This document shows positions 49,620 to 62,050 of a stretch of 64,000 nucleotides of DNA, piece by piece. A program made the translations under genes and the position numbers. Location of the stretch: assembly GCA_022376515.1 (NCBI GenBank), contig WTXI01000005.1, positions 1,550,001 to 1,614,000 of the forward strand, in the 5' to 3' direction. The notes beneath the pieces are model-generated. The model made no database searches, was not told the origin of the DNA, and saw only the letters and a list, made by a program, of their open reading frames with translations. The DNA is from Lactifluus volemus. Its lineage: Eukaryota; Basidiomycota; Agaricomycetes; Russulales; Russulaceae. How positions within the stretch are numbered: the stretch's first letter is position 1; each line of letters starts with the position of its first letter.

Positions 49620-51800
49620 AGTAGTTGCGATAGTTGTTTTGCATCCGCTCAGTGTGTCTCATATCTGGTTTGGCGGCTGATGAAGTAATTTTGGGATGAA
49701 CAGGCAATAACTCGTCCACTCAGTTGGCGACGGCTGAAGAGGTGCTTTGGGATGAACGCGATGAACAGGCAATGGCCGGCCATCCGCACCGTGACGCAAT
49801 GGCCATTCACCGGCCTTAGTCAGCCAGCCACGGCGTACTCATTTTCCAGTGTCAGGGAAATAAGGAGTATGGCATGGTCGCGTAGAAGTTGGTGCGGATC
49901 TAGACAGGTTGTCAGTAATAGAACGTATCCGAGTCGTCGTTTGTGAAGCAGTGTAGGACGTACGCTGACCCCGATTTCTGCGAATGTCGGAATTTGAGAC
50001 AATTGCCAGTGACTGGATGCATTCGTTGACCATGACCTAATGGATTTTCAGAGTTGTCTGGATTCGCTAGAAATAAATTCACAATAAGGGAGAGAGTTGT
50101 GGTTCACAGCGACGGCTAAGAGACAAAGGAAACGTGGAAGTTAACCTGGGACGCTCTCGGATTATATCACGACTGCATCCCGGGGTGTTCACATAGTCCT
50201 TCCTCTGATTGTACGGCTCGTACCCACAAATTGAATGGAGCGCGGCGAGGCGCAGAGGGCTATCCAGGTCTCGGCGGAAACGCAAGACATAAGCATGATG
50301 TGGGCACTGCGCGACAAAGACGAGGCCAACCAGGAAATGGTACCCACAGAACACCATCCATCGTCAATTAACAACCTGAATGAAAATAAGGAAGCTCACA
50401 AGGCTTGTCACAAGGATGATCCTTGCGTATTCTCTTCAAGTTTTGCCGCGGAAAGCCATGTGAGTCGCAGCATACTACAACATTTAAAAGTATGTTCGGG
50501 GCAACTTATGCGCTTAGCATGGGTCATTTGGGGACCTGAGTGCGATCGGCCCGCGATGTCTCGCGTCCCAACCGCGAAATTAATTTAATTCCTGGTTGCA
50601 ACATCACAATTCTTTCCGAGTCGGTACAAGTATACGAGGGCAAACCAGCGAAAGGAATGAGGAGGGTTCGTCAGCGAATCGCTCACTGAAATTGGATGAG
50701 TAGTGTCATCACTAAGCAGATCAGGCTCTGGTATGGTAGAGTAGGATCACAGCGGTCTAGTAGAGAATCAAAAATGCTGATCAGTCGACCCTGTCAGTGT
50801 AGCCTGAGAGATTTAAGAAACCGTTAATAGGGTATACCGCGAACAATCATTATCTTGGTTGGTCGTGAGTATACATGGTAAGCGCCAGAAAGTCCAGCAA
50901 GGGACCTTCCGGAGCTGACGGGAGCTTCTATGGGACGGCATCACCCCTTTGTTTTGAAAGGACAGTCAGCGTGGGGAATTCAGGCACGGGTGGCGGTTGA
51001 GGATGAAGCGGTTCTTTGTGGTGGTGGTAAGGCACGGCCGCGGCTGCCGCTGGCAGTGGCGCTAAACCACAGCCAGTTCATGTCCGAGCGGCGCGAACTT
51101 GAACGTTCATGAGACGATTGCCGGGCGGTCCTTCAAGTTTGTTCACTCAAAGACGTTCCATACACACGCCCGGGCCATGATAATATGCCCAGGTTAGGAC
51201 GGACAATCCCACGGGGCATTCGTAGTGGCATACTTACGGTCTCGAGATGATAACGCTGTTGCGCATTTCAGGTCGGAAGACGTACAGCGGCAAACCTGAG
51301 CTCCGTGTCAAGCCTAAAAAAAACACTAAATACATTATTTGACACAACCTGTCTTCCTTTAGAGAGAAGGGAGGAAGCATGCACAGCTGGGCGTTTGTAG
51401 CAACCGCCGCATGTCACACCCTTTCCCCCAGACCTCCATTGAGCTATACTTGATCTCACTGGACCTTACTCTCAAGCCTTACGGGGGAACCCCCTATCTC
51501 GATATTTGTGAATGCTCTGTGGAAGTACTTGATTCGTACTATAACCTGAACCTGAAACCGCCACATAATCGTTTCGTTGGCTTTGGCCTTTTGTTTCCGA
51601 GCCGAGCCCCTCCGCCTAGATAGGATCATTTGTATTCCCTTTGCTTGATTCGTTCAAGGTTCAAATGATCCCGTTGATAGAATGAAAAGACACACGGGGG
51701 TTACATTCAACTTGGCGACTAAACCTTGCGCAAAAATTTTGGGGTTGACGACTTCAAGGGTCCTCTTCCCTTCATGGTTGAGAACACGAGGCGATACAGC
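49620..51800. other. Long intergenic region, no gene recognised
   Basis: ORFs of 60-117 codons occur (for example + strand 50235-50588) without recognisable domains, consistent splice patterns or homology to other parts of the window. Confidence 0.4.
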
Positions 51801-52070
51801 CACAACCTTGACATGACAAGAAGGCTATGCCGCGGCTAGGAACGGCCGTGCATGCATGGGCCGAAAATCAATGGGATCGTCTCTGGGTCGCGAAGACCAT
51901 GTGCGATTTGTACTCAGCTGAGTACAAACTGTCATCGTCAACCTCGCCAGCAAGGCTTTGGCCTTGCAAGCGCTGGTTCCCCATAAAAGCAAGCAGGTTC
52001 CGCAGTGGCATCCGCACTGTCTCTCCACTCTCCACACCAATTCCACACCCTCTTGGTACCTGCATCTAAA

Positions 52071-53845
52071 ATGGCCTTACCATTTCTCAACTTTATGACC
52101 CATGAGATACCTTTCTCAGGGCTGGACAATGCATTATCTGATGAGGGCTATCCCGCGCCACGGTCCAAATCCGTGGGCTACGCTCAACCGTACACGATTC
52201 CCGAGCCAATTCGCACTGATCTCGTGAGTCTGGTCTCTCCTCTAGAATATCAAATGTTTACTTACATTTCCACGTCACAGAACGTTCGCAACTCCGAGCG
52301 CTTTGGTGACCTGCCCAGTGGCGGGATCACTTTCCCTGGCATCGATGTCACCGATGCCACCGCACTCCCGATCTACCCCGACCTCGAAATCGACTTTCGT
52401 GGGTTGGAAACAGGGAGCACACAAGGGTCAACCCCCCGTACGTCTCGACCTTTCTATCATGCTCCTTTGTATTGACCAGCACGAAGCTTTGACTGCCTCG
52501 AGCTCCGTTCCATCGCCATTTGGTGATGTATCGTGGGACGAGGACATTGCCACCTACACTTACCCAGGAACTCCTGGGTATAGCGTGAGTGATGGTCACA
52601 CAAGTTAAAGATATTTGCTTACCTTGAGACATAGCAGGACCCCGCGGTGCCAGCGACGTTGCAACCCGACTTTAGCTGGCCATTCAACGATGCCACATTA
52701 GATTACCTCATCGGCAACCAGAGCCTGGTGGGACAGACTGCACCTGATTATGGTGCAGATTCTTTCGACATCACGGGCCTGGATGACACCTCTTCGTGAG
52801 TAGCTTCTTCTGCTCCACCCCATATGGGGGCAACACGTTCACCTTCGCTGATACAGGAAGTTGCAGGCCCCACTGGCAGCCACAGGAGGACCCAACTATG
52901 GCCCAGGCATTGTTGTTCCCCACACAAACTTTGGTGGTGCCAGAAACAGTCCTCGGCAAGCGCTCCCATGGGGATGAGGACAGTTACGGTGATTGGGGCA
53001 TAGGAGGGAATGAGCACCAAGCAAATTACAAGAGGGTCAAGAGGGTGGTGGAGATCGGGGTTCTGGAGGCGGCAGGACCCTCCAGTAGGGCCCGCCACAA
53101 GCCCGCAGCCAGGATCCCGACAAGTGTAAATGGTAAATCCAAGACGGCGGGCCACGGAGCGGGGATGCTCGTGGCCCCAACCGCGCATGAAGTTTACCAT
53201 CAATCCCTGCCGGGACCTAGTGTCCAGCGGGAATTGGTGTGGCCTACTGCGCCAGAGACGTTGCCTTGGGTTGAGGGGAGTGCAGAAGGAGATGCGTGGC
53301 ACCACAACAGCATGGGCGTGCCGAAGCAAGATGTGATGGCGGAGCACGAGGAGCAGACGGGAGGAGGACTGTTCAGGATCCCTCGAGGGCTAAAGGAGCG
53401 CCATCGAACCCTGTTAGCGACCACGGATGCCGACTGGAAGCGCGGGGCGGTCGACGTGTTGAAGTGTCGACTTTGCCCCGGTGCCGACTTTAGTGACTTT
53501 GACGACTTCAAACGTCATTGCGACAAGGCGGAGGCGCACCCCGCGAAAATCTCCTTCTGCGATCGTTGCGGAGATTTCTTCGCGCGTGGGGATGCGCTCG
53601 TCCGGCACAAGAAGAAGCCGCCCACCGAATGCACCAGCGTCGCCCAGGACGAGGCCAAATTGAAGCGGAGGATCACTGAAGAAGTGTACGAGGGTTTCAT
53701 GGATAGACTCGCGCTTTGGATGAGGACAGGCGAAGGCCTCGGGAAGCCGTTTGCGCAGGCTATGAAGGAGATATTCCCAAAGTCATCGAAGAAAGGGAGC
53801 AAGGAGCAGAGCCGACGCAAGTCGAAATCCCAGGATGGACGTTAG
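52071..53845 (+). CDS. Zinc-finger protein, putative transcription factor
   Basis: Five exons join in frame to about 515 aa: 52071-52223, 52281-52437, 52487-52584, 52635-52795, 52867-53845. The N-terminal half is acidic and low in complexity, with a repeated aromatic-acidic style (DFSWPFNDATLDYL, FDITGLDDTSS). A basic stretch follows (GKRSHGDED, YKRVKR), a possible nuclear localisation signal. Two zinc-finger-like units lie near the C-terminus: CRLC with a later RHC/AH pair, and CDRCGDFFARGDALVRH with a following C, a C2HC variant. The tail is lysine-rich and ends SQDGR. Such proteins act as DNA-binding regulators in the nucleus, but the target is unknown. The start is supported by consistent phases through all four introns. 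Confidence 0.85.
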
Positions 53846-53849
53846 TAGC

Positions 53850-54870
53850 GTTATTTCTTACCCTTTTTTTCTTTTCTACCTGCCGGTCCTACTGCGATGC
53901 GAGTATTCGCAATGTGGGGCCCATGGACAGCGGTTTTACTTGTTTTGCTTTGCGTTTGCCTGTACTGTTCTGTCTGAGTTTGTGCTCTTTTGCTCTGCAT
54001 ATATATACTGCAGGACTTTTTTTGATACGACATCTGAGCTGTGTCCCGATCACGCACCGTCTTTCTCCATCTGTCCAATAACCCCTGCCCAACTGCTACT
54101 GGGAACCTGCACACAAACCCGCGGAAGTCGCGTGTAGGCGAAGCAAAAAAAAAAAAGATGAGGCGAACGGATAACAATCGATGGAATTACAGGCCGAGAC
54201 TCGGATAACTTTATAAAACGCACGGCGAGTTGACATGGGGTTGACTTTGTATTGACACGCTGCGGCATTATGAATAAGTTAGATGCATACTAGACCACCG
54301 AAAACCTGCCTCTTTCCCCCACACGGAACACCATGAGGATACCGAGCATAATACACATGGTCACACGCGAGCTGGTGGTTTGTGCGCCCAACACACACTT
54401 TCGCCACAAGGGCTAACGGATCAATGGATGATATTGAAGGCGTCTCGGAAGCAGTCCTGACACAACCATCCACGTAGAACACTCGTTGACCTGAGTAAGA
54501 TGAAGAGGGAAGAAGAAAAAGAACGCGCGCCCATCGATTAGGCAAGTCGGAAATTTTAAGACGCGCAATCACTTCACTCGGCAGTTCCTTCCGGCAACTT
54601 CTTTCCTCCTTCCCCAACGTCAACGCGTTTTTCTCAAACACGACGATGAACCTCTGATAGCGTTTCGGGAATTAAAAAAAAAAAGGAAGTGAAGAGACAC
54701 AGACACGCTTCGGATGGGTGGTCAGCACGTGGCTACACATGACTGAGTGTGACGTCATACAAGGGGATGGAGACTCGGATGCCAACGAAAGAACAACTCT
54801 CATCTTTTAACGCGCACCACGACATTGACAGCTTGTACGAGAAGAAATAATCAGTTGAATCACTCGAACA
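53850..54870. other. Intergenic region between zinc-finger and mitochondrial-type genes
   Basis: This contains the 3' untranslated stretch of the zinc-finger gene and a poly-A tract near 54150. A - strand ORF of 120 codons at 54279-54641 has no recognisable feature and is not called. Confidence 0.4.
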
Positions 54871-54874
54871 TATC

Positions 54875-55707
54875 ATGTACTATCGCATTGGACCCGCGTC
54901 TCGCCTATCTCGCATGACCACTATCCCCGTCCAGAGGCCCTCCTGCCCCCGCAGGCACGCCCGTATACTCTCCACGGTCGGCTCAAACTCTACCCGCCCG
55001 ACGACCAACCAGTCCGAGACCCCACGGAAGGGCAGCAGGGACAACAACATGCTCTACATCGGTGGCGGGCTCGCCGCCATAGGGGCTATCTGGTACTATT
55101 ACACCATGCAGGAGAGCGCACACACCGGAAGGGAGAGTGTGACGGCACCCTCACAGGCAAAGGCGAGCCTCGAAGACGACCTCCCGCGGGCCGCTGATGA
55201 TGCGAGTCGCTCTGCGAAGGATCGCACGCAGGAGTTGCTTAAGAGCGGCGATGCGAAATACCAACAACTCAAGTCAGAAGCGGAGTTGAAGGTACGAGAG
55301 GCAAGAGATCAGGCTGGTCAAGGTGTCGAGCGCGGCGAGCAACTCTATAAGGATGCAAAGAATGAAGCTGTCCACCTCGCAACTGAGGCACGCTCCGCTG
55401 CCGGTCAGTGAACTTTTGGACTAATCTCCGCTGGCCGTGCTAACGGTAGTTGTTTCCTTTTTCAGAGAAAAAGGCAGATGCAGCGAAGAGCAGCTGGTGG
55501 GAATGGTTGGGCTGGGGGAAATCACAAACCAAGGAGACGACCGATGACCTGAGACGTCGCGCCAACGAGACGCTGGACGCATGGAACACCCGATTCGAGG
55601 AGGCAAAGAAAAAGGCGGCGGAGAAGGGCGAGGATATCAAGAAACGTGCGGGTGAGACGGAGGAAGAGTTTCGGAACCGGATTGCAAAGGCCATTCAGAG
55701 GCGTTGA
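54875..55707 (+). CDS. Predicted mitochondrial membrane-anchored amphipathic-helix protein
   Basis: Two exons (54875-55403 and 55466-55707) give 256 aa. The N-terminus is rich in R, S and T with no acidic residues (MYYRIGPASRLSR), like a mitochondrial targeting peptide. One membrane segment follows at about residues 59-73 (MLYIGGGLAAIGAIWYYY). The remainder is alanine-, lysine- and glutamate-rich helical sequence with 11-residue-like periodicity (KYQQLKSEAELKVREARDQA), as in LEA or apolipoprotein-like proteins. It contains WWEWLGWGKS after the intron. This layout resembles inner-membrane proteins that shape cristae or scaffold lipids, but I cannot name the family. A short promoter separates it from 54.8 kb. 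Confidence 0.8.
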
Positions 55708-56453
55708 GGGCAAACAAGACGAGTACCCGGCGACGGTTGACCAACAGAGCATTTGTAGCAGTATGGGATGACTTTGTTGCATGTATGATGGCTGGAAACT
55801 TGTATTTAGATATGGCAGCACGTCGAGAAAGCGACAAGAAAACCTTTTTACGTAGCCAGTGGATCGAGGCGAAGACACCGTGCTCAGGCGCGATCGCGGC
55901 CTCTCGGGCGCTTAGAACTGTCAGCTGTTTCCTCTCTCACCCTTTCGACGAGGCCCTTTAAAACGATGGCCGTCCTCTCTTAGTGTCCTGGTTTTCCTTT
56001 ACGGTCTGTTACGCTAGGCGGCAGCTTGAAGTGTTGACAGGTCATAAACTATAGCTCAGGCACCACCATAAACTTTGGGAAAGGGGCTCCTGACGCCGAC
56101 GTCGGAACCCGCAACTGTCGAAAAACTGAACTCGGCCGGCACTCCTGGTTCTAGAGAAAAAAAAAGCAAGGCATAAATGGTCCTCGCTTGTGCTCCGAAC
56201 TTGTGTGATTGTGGTCGGACTGAAACCCACAACCCGGGCCGTCTTCCGCATTACCTCCGCCCCGAGATATCGCACAGGACAGGGCAACCAACAGGGGTTT
56301 TTTTTTTCGGCAACAGGGTCCTGATTGTGGCCTGATGATGTGGCCAGTTTGACACGACCATTCATTCATCAACCACTCACACTTTGTTGTCCTTTCTTTC
56401 TGTGAAACTTTTTTTTTTTAATATTTCTTCTTTCTTGTAAAAAAGTTTTTGGC

Positions 56454-57787
56454 ATGTCATATTCAAACAAGAAGGATAACAACAACACGTTCCTCGCTGC
56501 ACTGGCACCCCTGGATGCTCTCATACAGCACGTTTCCGCCGCTGCGTCTGCTGGGAGTACAGGGAGCGACTTTGGGGTGGGACGCGCATACATACTACTC
56601 ACGAGTCTGAAATCAGACGCATGGCTGGTGCACGTTGGTCATTCGAACGGACGCTGGTGGAAAGGTACATGGCGCCCAGCGGACGTGGAGAGACTAGCAG
56701 TACGCGACTTCCCCCATCCCCCTTCTCCATTTCCAGCCTCAAATCGGTGCTAACGCAGAATTTGTGCATAGGCCGGGAACATGTCCCACGCGCGCATCAG
56801 CGCCTTTGCTCAGCGAGTCGCGAGCACGATCCTCAATCGTGAGGTTGCTGTTACACACGAGGACAGCTTTCGAAACATGAAAGTGCGTGCGTTACCTTTC
56901 TCCGAATCCTGTATCCTGGTTGGTTGTTTGACTATTTTTTCTTCTTTCTCTACCTCGAATAGCTCGTGCTTGGCACGCAGGCCAAGAAACCTTTGCACAT
57001 TGCGCTCAACGAGCTCGATGCAAAAGACGCGGCCCGCTTTACGTTCGAGTATTTCGCGAGAGTGCGTCCACCCCCTCTCACTCTTCCCCCCCCCCCTTCC
57101 TTTTTCACTAAGCTCAACCGGTTGAACTTTAGGTCGCAGAAGACGCTCAGGCTCATGGCTGCCGCATGCTCCACGCACACGGGGACATCGAAACTGATCC
57201 CCAAGCCAAGCCACGATCACGCTCGAGCGTTAAGCGCCAACGGACCCAATCTCCCAACAACTCTCCCGCTTCGTCGCGCGCCTCCTCCCCGATGCCCCCT
57301 CCTTCCCGCAAAGATAGGGATGCTGGTCGTCATCGAGGCGACGACGACGGCGCATCGCCCACGGCGGTCCGGGGAGGCTCCCAGAGATCGCACGAAAGAT
57401 CCGCGGGCAAGCGCAAGGCACCGCAATCGCAGACAATGCAAGCGTCATCAGAGCGAGCTGCGCTGACGGAAGTGCAGGAGCTCAAAGCAGAGCTCGCCAG
57501 GGCGCGCGCAGACGCTGCGGCGGCCGTCGCTCTCGCTGCTGAGCGTGAGCCGGCTGGGCTAGGCGGGAGTGTCGATCGCCTCCGATCGCGTGCGTATATC
57601 TCTCTAATATATTTAATATACATTCGCCTTTTTTTTGGAGAAACCTCGTGATGACTCCAGCGTTTTGTTTGTAGGTACGGCCGTCCCTGCGATGCCACGA
57701 CGTCCGGGCGCATCATTGGCCAACCCGAACAAGGCGGCGCGTAGGGTGACGGCTGTGGAATTCGCGAGCGATAGCGACGATGCGTGA
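56454..57787 (+). CDS. Coiled-coil protein, possible XRCC4/PAXX-superfamily member
   Basis: Five exons join in frame to 341 aa: 56454-56699, 56772-56882, 56963-57061, 57133-57589, 57675-57787. Residues 1 to about 118 form a compact domain with YILLTSLKSDAWLVHV, GRWWKGTW, a helix HARISAFAQRVASTIL, LVLGTQAKKPLHIALNEL and a helical RFTFEYFARVAEDAQAHG. This order (beta, W-x-G-x, paired helices, beta, long helix) resembles the XRCC4-type head and stalk of DNA end-joining factors. I infer that from pattern only. The middle is basic, proline- and serine-rich (disordered). A short coiled coil follows (VQELKAELARARADA), then an acidic end, SDSDDA. It is probably nuclear. Confidence 0.8.
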
Positions 57788-58224
57788 TGAAACTGAGGTC
57801 TGATAAGAAAGACGGGGGGAGGAGGGGAGAGGGGAGGGTGCGTACTGCTCTCGTGGGGGACAACGGGCATTGTGAACGGCTAGAGAACGGTATGTTTGGG
57901 CCCCAGGCCAAGTAATGGACTCGTCCTTCTCGTCTTGGGGCGGTGTGGTCTATGTACGGAGTAGGTAGGGGGCTTTCAGAACCGGGTGTCTTGCCATGAC
58001 ACACCTAAGCATTGACTGCATCAGATGGAACGACTAAGCAAAGGTCGGACGAGGCTGTGCTTTAATAGATAAAGTCGTCATACCATGTAGTTTTAATATT
58101 GGGGAAATGATGATTTGCTGCGCAGAGAATTCTTGTGTTGCTGAAGGACCTGAAGCGATAACGGTGGTCAGTCACTGTTCGATGCTATGTCCGCTGAGTT
58201 AGTAGTGCACTGTAAAGCATTAGT

Positions 58225-58810
58225 ATCGAACCCCTAGGCACGCGTGAAGATTTCTTGGACTACATCGTCCAGTGAGTTGATAAATCCCGATTTATAAACG
58301 CGGACTCGTTCTCCTCGGGCCAGCGAGGCATAGGGAAATCCTTGATTGCACATGAAATCGCACGTCGGTTCGAGAATTGGGTATCGCAGCTCAGCTCCTA
58401 CTTTCTTAGACACACTTTAAGATAATTCCTCATCTCAAGAATACCCACAACTTGGCGATCCAATTCTTATCGTGATAGATGCATTGGATGAGAGTGGAGA
58501 CTTTTCTAAAGCGGATTGCACACATTTCTCGCTCAACATTGTTGTTACCATCAAAATTCCGCATACTCATCATGTCGAGATCGGTGATTTGTAATTTGAC
58601 CATCTTTTTGTCGGTGCACGCGTTGCCAATCCTCACCTGCAGGGACAGGAAAGGTCTGGGTATGGATCCTCAGAACGGGCTCCCTCAAATGAGTGTGTTC
58701 AAAAAAAAAGGAAACCATGGTGTCAGACTTAGCAAAGGCAGCAGAGGGGTTCTTTCGGTGGGGAAAACTGGCCGAGATTCACGCGTGAGAAGGATCATGG
58801 ACAGAGAAAG
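58225..58810 (+). pseudogene. NACHT-domain remnant
   Basis: A degraded P-loop region reads GTREDFLDYIVQ then GQRGIGKSLIAHEIARRFE, continuing to SQLSSYFL. A DALDESGDF stretch near 58485 and FRILIMSR near 58555 follow. These match the P-loop, Walker B and ILITSR parts of the larger remnant at 33560-36930. Stops and shifts occur throughout, and no WD40 part is seen. It is a third fossil of this family, 22 kb from the nearest other. Confidence 0.7.
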
Positions 58811-58814
58811 TGAA

Positions 58815-59655
58815 CGAAACGCCATTAGTTGAGGTTGAGGTTTCAATTTTCCGAACGGCGCGGCGCGGTTCCTGTATGATAGTTAGTCGTACAGCAATTC
58901 CAGGTGACTGAAATCTGTGAGCCAAAGGCCGTGCCAGAGGATAGACAGACTCACGGTTCAGACGATCCAGCCGTCTACGTGGTCTGTAGATAGCGGCGAT
59001 AAGCCTGGAAGTGACAACAACAGTAGCCTCAGTATGCGCACGACCTTCACACGAAAGGAAAGGTCGCACGGATGGACTTCCACAGCTACAACCAGTGAGT
59101 TAGGAAAAAAAGGTGATCGGCGATAATCACCCACCTTGATTCGATTGTCAATAAACTTTACCTGGCCGTGAGTTAATGCAATCAGAACACCATCTTCTGG
59201 CACGGAGTATTTTAACGAAGGGAGTTCGAGGGACGAATGAAGGAAGGAGGATCACCGACCGGTAGAACCTGGGCAAAGGGGGGTACTAGTGGTGCCGACA
59301 CAAAAGAGAAGCCATCTATCGGAATCAGGTTATCATCGTGAACAGTGGTAGACAGATACTTGTTTAACCAACAAGCTAGGATGCTATCGCCGTTGATAGA
59401 GGGACATCTGAATGCCTCGGGGAGTCATCGATCATTCGAGATAAGGGGGGCACACACGTCCCTCCCACGATACTGAAAAGCTTTGTAAGGATTCGTAATG
59501 CGATGCACACCGTACAAAGAAGGAAATTAAAATAAAACACAGTGGAGATTGTTAATACTGTACCCTTCCCCAGACGAAAACAGGCTTATAGACATATACA
59601 GTAACAGCTTGGTGATTTAGAGGATCCGAAAGTCAGGAGGACCACCTCACGCGGC
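58815..59655. other. Intergenic region, no gene recognised
   Basis: Short ORFs on both strands lack recognisable features. Confidence 0.4.
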
Positions 59656-59662
59656 GGGTTCA

Positions 59663-60590
59663 CTATCGCTGGGCAACATCTCGGTGGTATTTGGTAGCGG
59701 AATCCAACACATCCTTGATCGCCTTGGACGAGAGCGTCTTGTCATACACCGGACTCTGACACCTCACATTTTTGCACTTGGCCGACCAACACGCCTGAGC
59801 CGTGCCCCACACTTCCAAACCCGTCAAGACGGTGTCCCCAGCGGGACGACGCTCAAGCTCGTACAACATCGCATGTTTGAGCTCGCGCCACTCGGCATAC
59901 GATACCGGTTCACGGCAGCGCGAGCAGCGCGGTGCGGCGGCATCGCTAAGTTGCGCGTCGGTGAGGAAAGGGGATTCGCCGAGTCGTGCGCGGAATTGTG
60001 CGCGACGATTATGGTGTAGCTCAAAGAGGAGGTAGAGATCCGTCGTGCGAAGACGGAGCAGAGCCGGACGGTGCACGGAATCGTGGAGGTTGAGCGTGAG
60101 CGACCCGTCGAGGCTGTATACGCGTCTTCGGTCCAGCCAAAGTGGCACGCCGCTGCATACATACGTAATGGCGAGTCGGCAAACGTAGGCGTACGAAGCA
60201 GCGCGCGTATGATGGACGACGGTCCCATCATCTCATACTTCTCCGCCGCGTAGAGCACTGGCTCGACCTCATCCCAGGTCCCTAGAGGGGGTATTTCAAG
60301 CCCGCAGGCCATGCGCAGGAGGGTTTCCAGCGTGCTTGAGTCCTCGTCGAGATAGATGGTTTCGGACGGCTCGGGTGGGCTGCGCTGTGATGACGATGAT
60401 ACTGGGGTTCCTTGTGGGGAGTGTGAACATCGCCCGGAACCAGGAGGACGTCATCTTGAGCGTCATCGAGGGTACGCGGGAAAAGGACGCCATCGCGTGA
60501 GGCGAGTACGATATCTGCATCATCCAAGGAAAACAGTGGATGATATTTCGGTCTCTGGATCGCATCAGAATCCTCCTTGATTGTAAACAT
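59663..60590 (-). pseudogene. BTB/POZ-domain protein with three apparent frameshifts
   Basis: The start at 60590 leads into YHPLFSLDDADIVLASRDGVLF, the usual start of basidiomycete BTB proteins. The reading then moves to a second frame for VPSMTLKMTSSWFRAMFTLP after an extra C near 60485. It moves to a third for a serine-rich loop and MACGLEIPPLGTWDEVEPVL after an extra base near 60420. It returns to another frame for LDGSLTLNLHDSVHRPALLR after a base loss near 60115. Downstream it stays open to DVAQR and a stop at 59663, with a CSRCREPVSYAEW segment. Such proteins are often adaptor or regulatory proteins. Either this copy is broken, or single-base sequence errors occur here. Confidence 0.8.
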
Positions 60591-60803
60591 ATTTGCAGGA
60601 GAAGATTCAAAAGTGAAGTGGGGAGTTCTAGGCGGGGGATTCTCCGAAGTTGAAAACTAACTGTTATATATTGCTCAGCGTTCAAAGACGCGGTGTGGAT
60701 AGAGAATGAGAAAGACACATTTACTAGTTGTTGCCCTTGTTGGCCATTTGGTGGTTGTTCGAGCTATCTTCTTTCCCACGCATACAACCCCAGTGGAAAA
60801 ATA

Positions 60804-60889
60804 TGTCCCTGGCCGGATTCGAGCCGGCGGCTTGACGGGATTGTGATGTGAACCACAACGTCATGATTTGACCACTAATCGACAGGGAC
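60804..60889 (-). tRNA. tRNA-His (GTG) with a 14-base intron
   Basis: The 7-bp acceptor stem pairs gtccctg with cagggac. The D stem pairs gatt with aatc, the anticodon stem tgacg with cgtca, and the T stem gccgg with ccggc around the loop ctcgaat. The anticodon is GTG in loop ttGTGg. About 14 extra bases follow position 37, the normal place for nuclear tRNA introns. Box A (tagtggtcaa) and box B (ggctcgaatcc) are recognisable. Confidence 0.9.
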
Positions 60890-61170
60890 GATAACAGTCC
60901 TAACATAATTGAACGCATACAGCCGCGACGCGCGACGCGTCGTCAATTCGACTGGCTGCATGACTTGTAAAGTACGTCGCGAACTACAAGTAGTCCCAGG
61001 TAAATCATGGAATACAATAATGTGTACATGCGTTGCTGCTGCGGTACATGCACTTTCAGCATACCATACGCTGCTGAGCCCGAAAGAAGAAGCATAATGA
61101 AATCATGTTGTGCAATCCGATCCATTCATACCCAAAACCACATCAAACCATCATGCGGGAAGCATATAGT

Positions 61171-62050
61171 TTACCTCCAGCTCCGAAAGTAGTCGTCAAA
61201 CGGGCCCGGAGGAAAATCTCGGCGCGGGCCACCACGTCCGCGCGGCTGCTGTCGTACCGGTGGGGATGGCCGCTGCGGTCTCCGTGGACTTGAATCTCCA
61301 CGGGATTCTGCAGCGAGCTGGACGATACGCTTGAGCGAGAAGTTCTGGACGGGGGGCGTGTGGATGGCATGCCGACAGGACGGGCAAGTATACGCGGGCG
61401 AACCACGAGTGCTATTCTGGCGGTGTTGGCTGAGAGTCGTATTAAGCCAATCATTGAGACAGCCTTGGCAGAAGGTATGGCCACAGTTGGTGAGGCTGAG
61501 TGGTAAGACATCAGCTTTTAGCTGCTCGAGTGGGAGCATAAGGAGGACGACAGGTAAGGTGACCACATTGTGTGTGTACAGATCTCACAGCAGACAGCCT
61601 CATCTAACGCAGACATGTTCAACTATAGACTGGTGAGTATAAACCATTTCCAGAGAGTGTGGATATATAACTGACCATTCTTCCTGTTGTGCTCGCCTTC
61701 AACTGGTCGACCGTAGATGATAGGCGTCTGTTGTCGTTTTGCAACATGTCGCGTTCCTAGGGTTTTGAAAACCGTCACTTTTGATGGGATCTACACAGTA
61801 CAAGGCGAACCTACCTGTTCCAGCTCATGGCATTGTCGTCGTAACTTTTCTGTTTCTGTTTCCTCTTCGTGCTTCACGGGAGTGTCGTCCAAAACTTCGA
61901 GCACCTCCTGGCGCTTTGAGCGCCTCGGTTTTCGTAAACCGCGCGGGGGCGCCGGTCTAGGATCTTCTTCTTCGTCCGAGGATATGACGATAACTGGTGG
62001 TTTATAGGGGCATGTGATTGCGAGCGAGAGGGGTTTCGATGTGCCGGCAT
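61171..62050 (-). CDS. Coiled-coil RING-finger (C3HC4) protein
   Basis: Exons on the - strand: from about 62050 down to 61815, then 61676-61756, 61552-61622 and 61171-61495. Intron phases agree. An acidic-basic N-terminal region (VIVISSDEEED, GLRKPRRSKR) precedes a coiled coil (EKLRRQCHELEQ-ERDMLQNDNRR). A complete RING follows: CEIC, then CGHTFCQGCLNDW, then CPSC. The C-terminus is rich in R, G and P and ends FDDYFRSWR. RING proteins of this type act as E3 ubiquitin ligases with an E2 partner, here likely nuclear or cytosolic. The start is uncertain. The ATG at 62050 is one frame off from the VIVISS segment, while the in-frame ORF extends to 62285 with a less natural N-terminus. Confidence 0.8.

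Noticed and set aside
57330..58004. A 224-codon - strand ORF opposite the coiled-coil gene
   Set aside because: Low-complexity, R/S/P-rich shadow of a well-supported spliced gene on the + strand.
60909..61097. A + strand ORF with GCMTCKVRR, like the start of a Zn2Cys6 DNA-binding domain
   Set aside because: The remaining cysteines and linker do not follow in any frame or plausible splice, so I treat it as chance.
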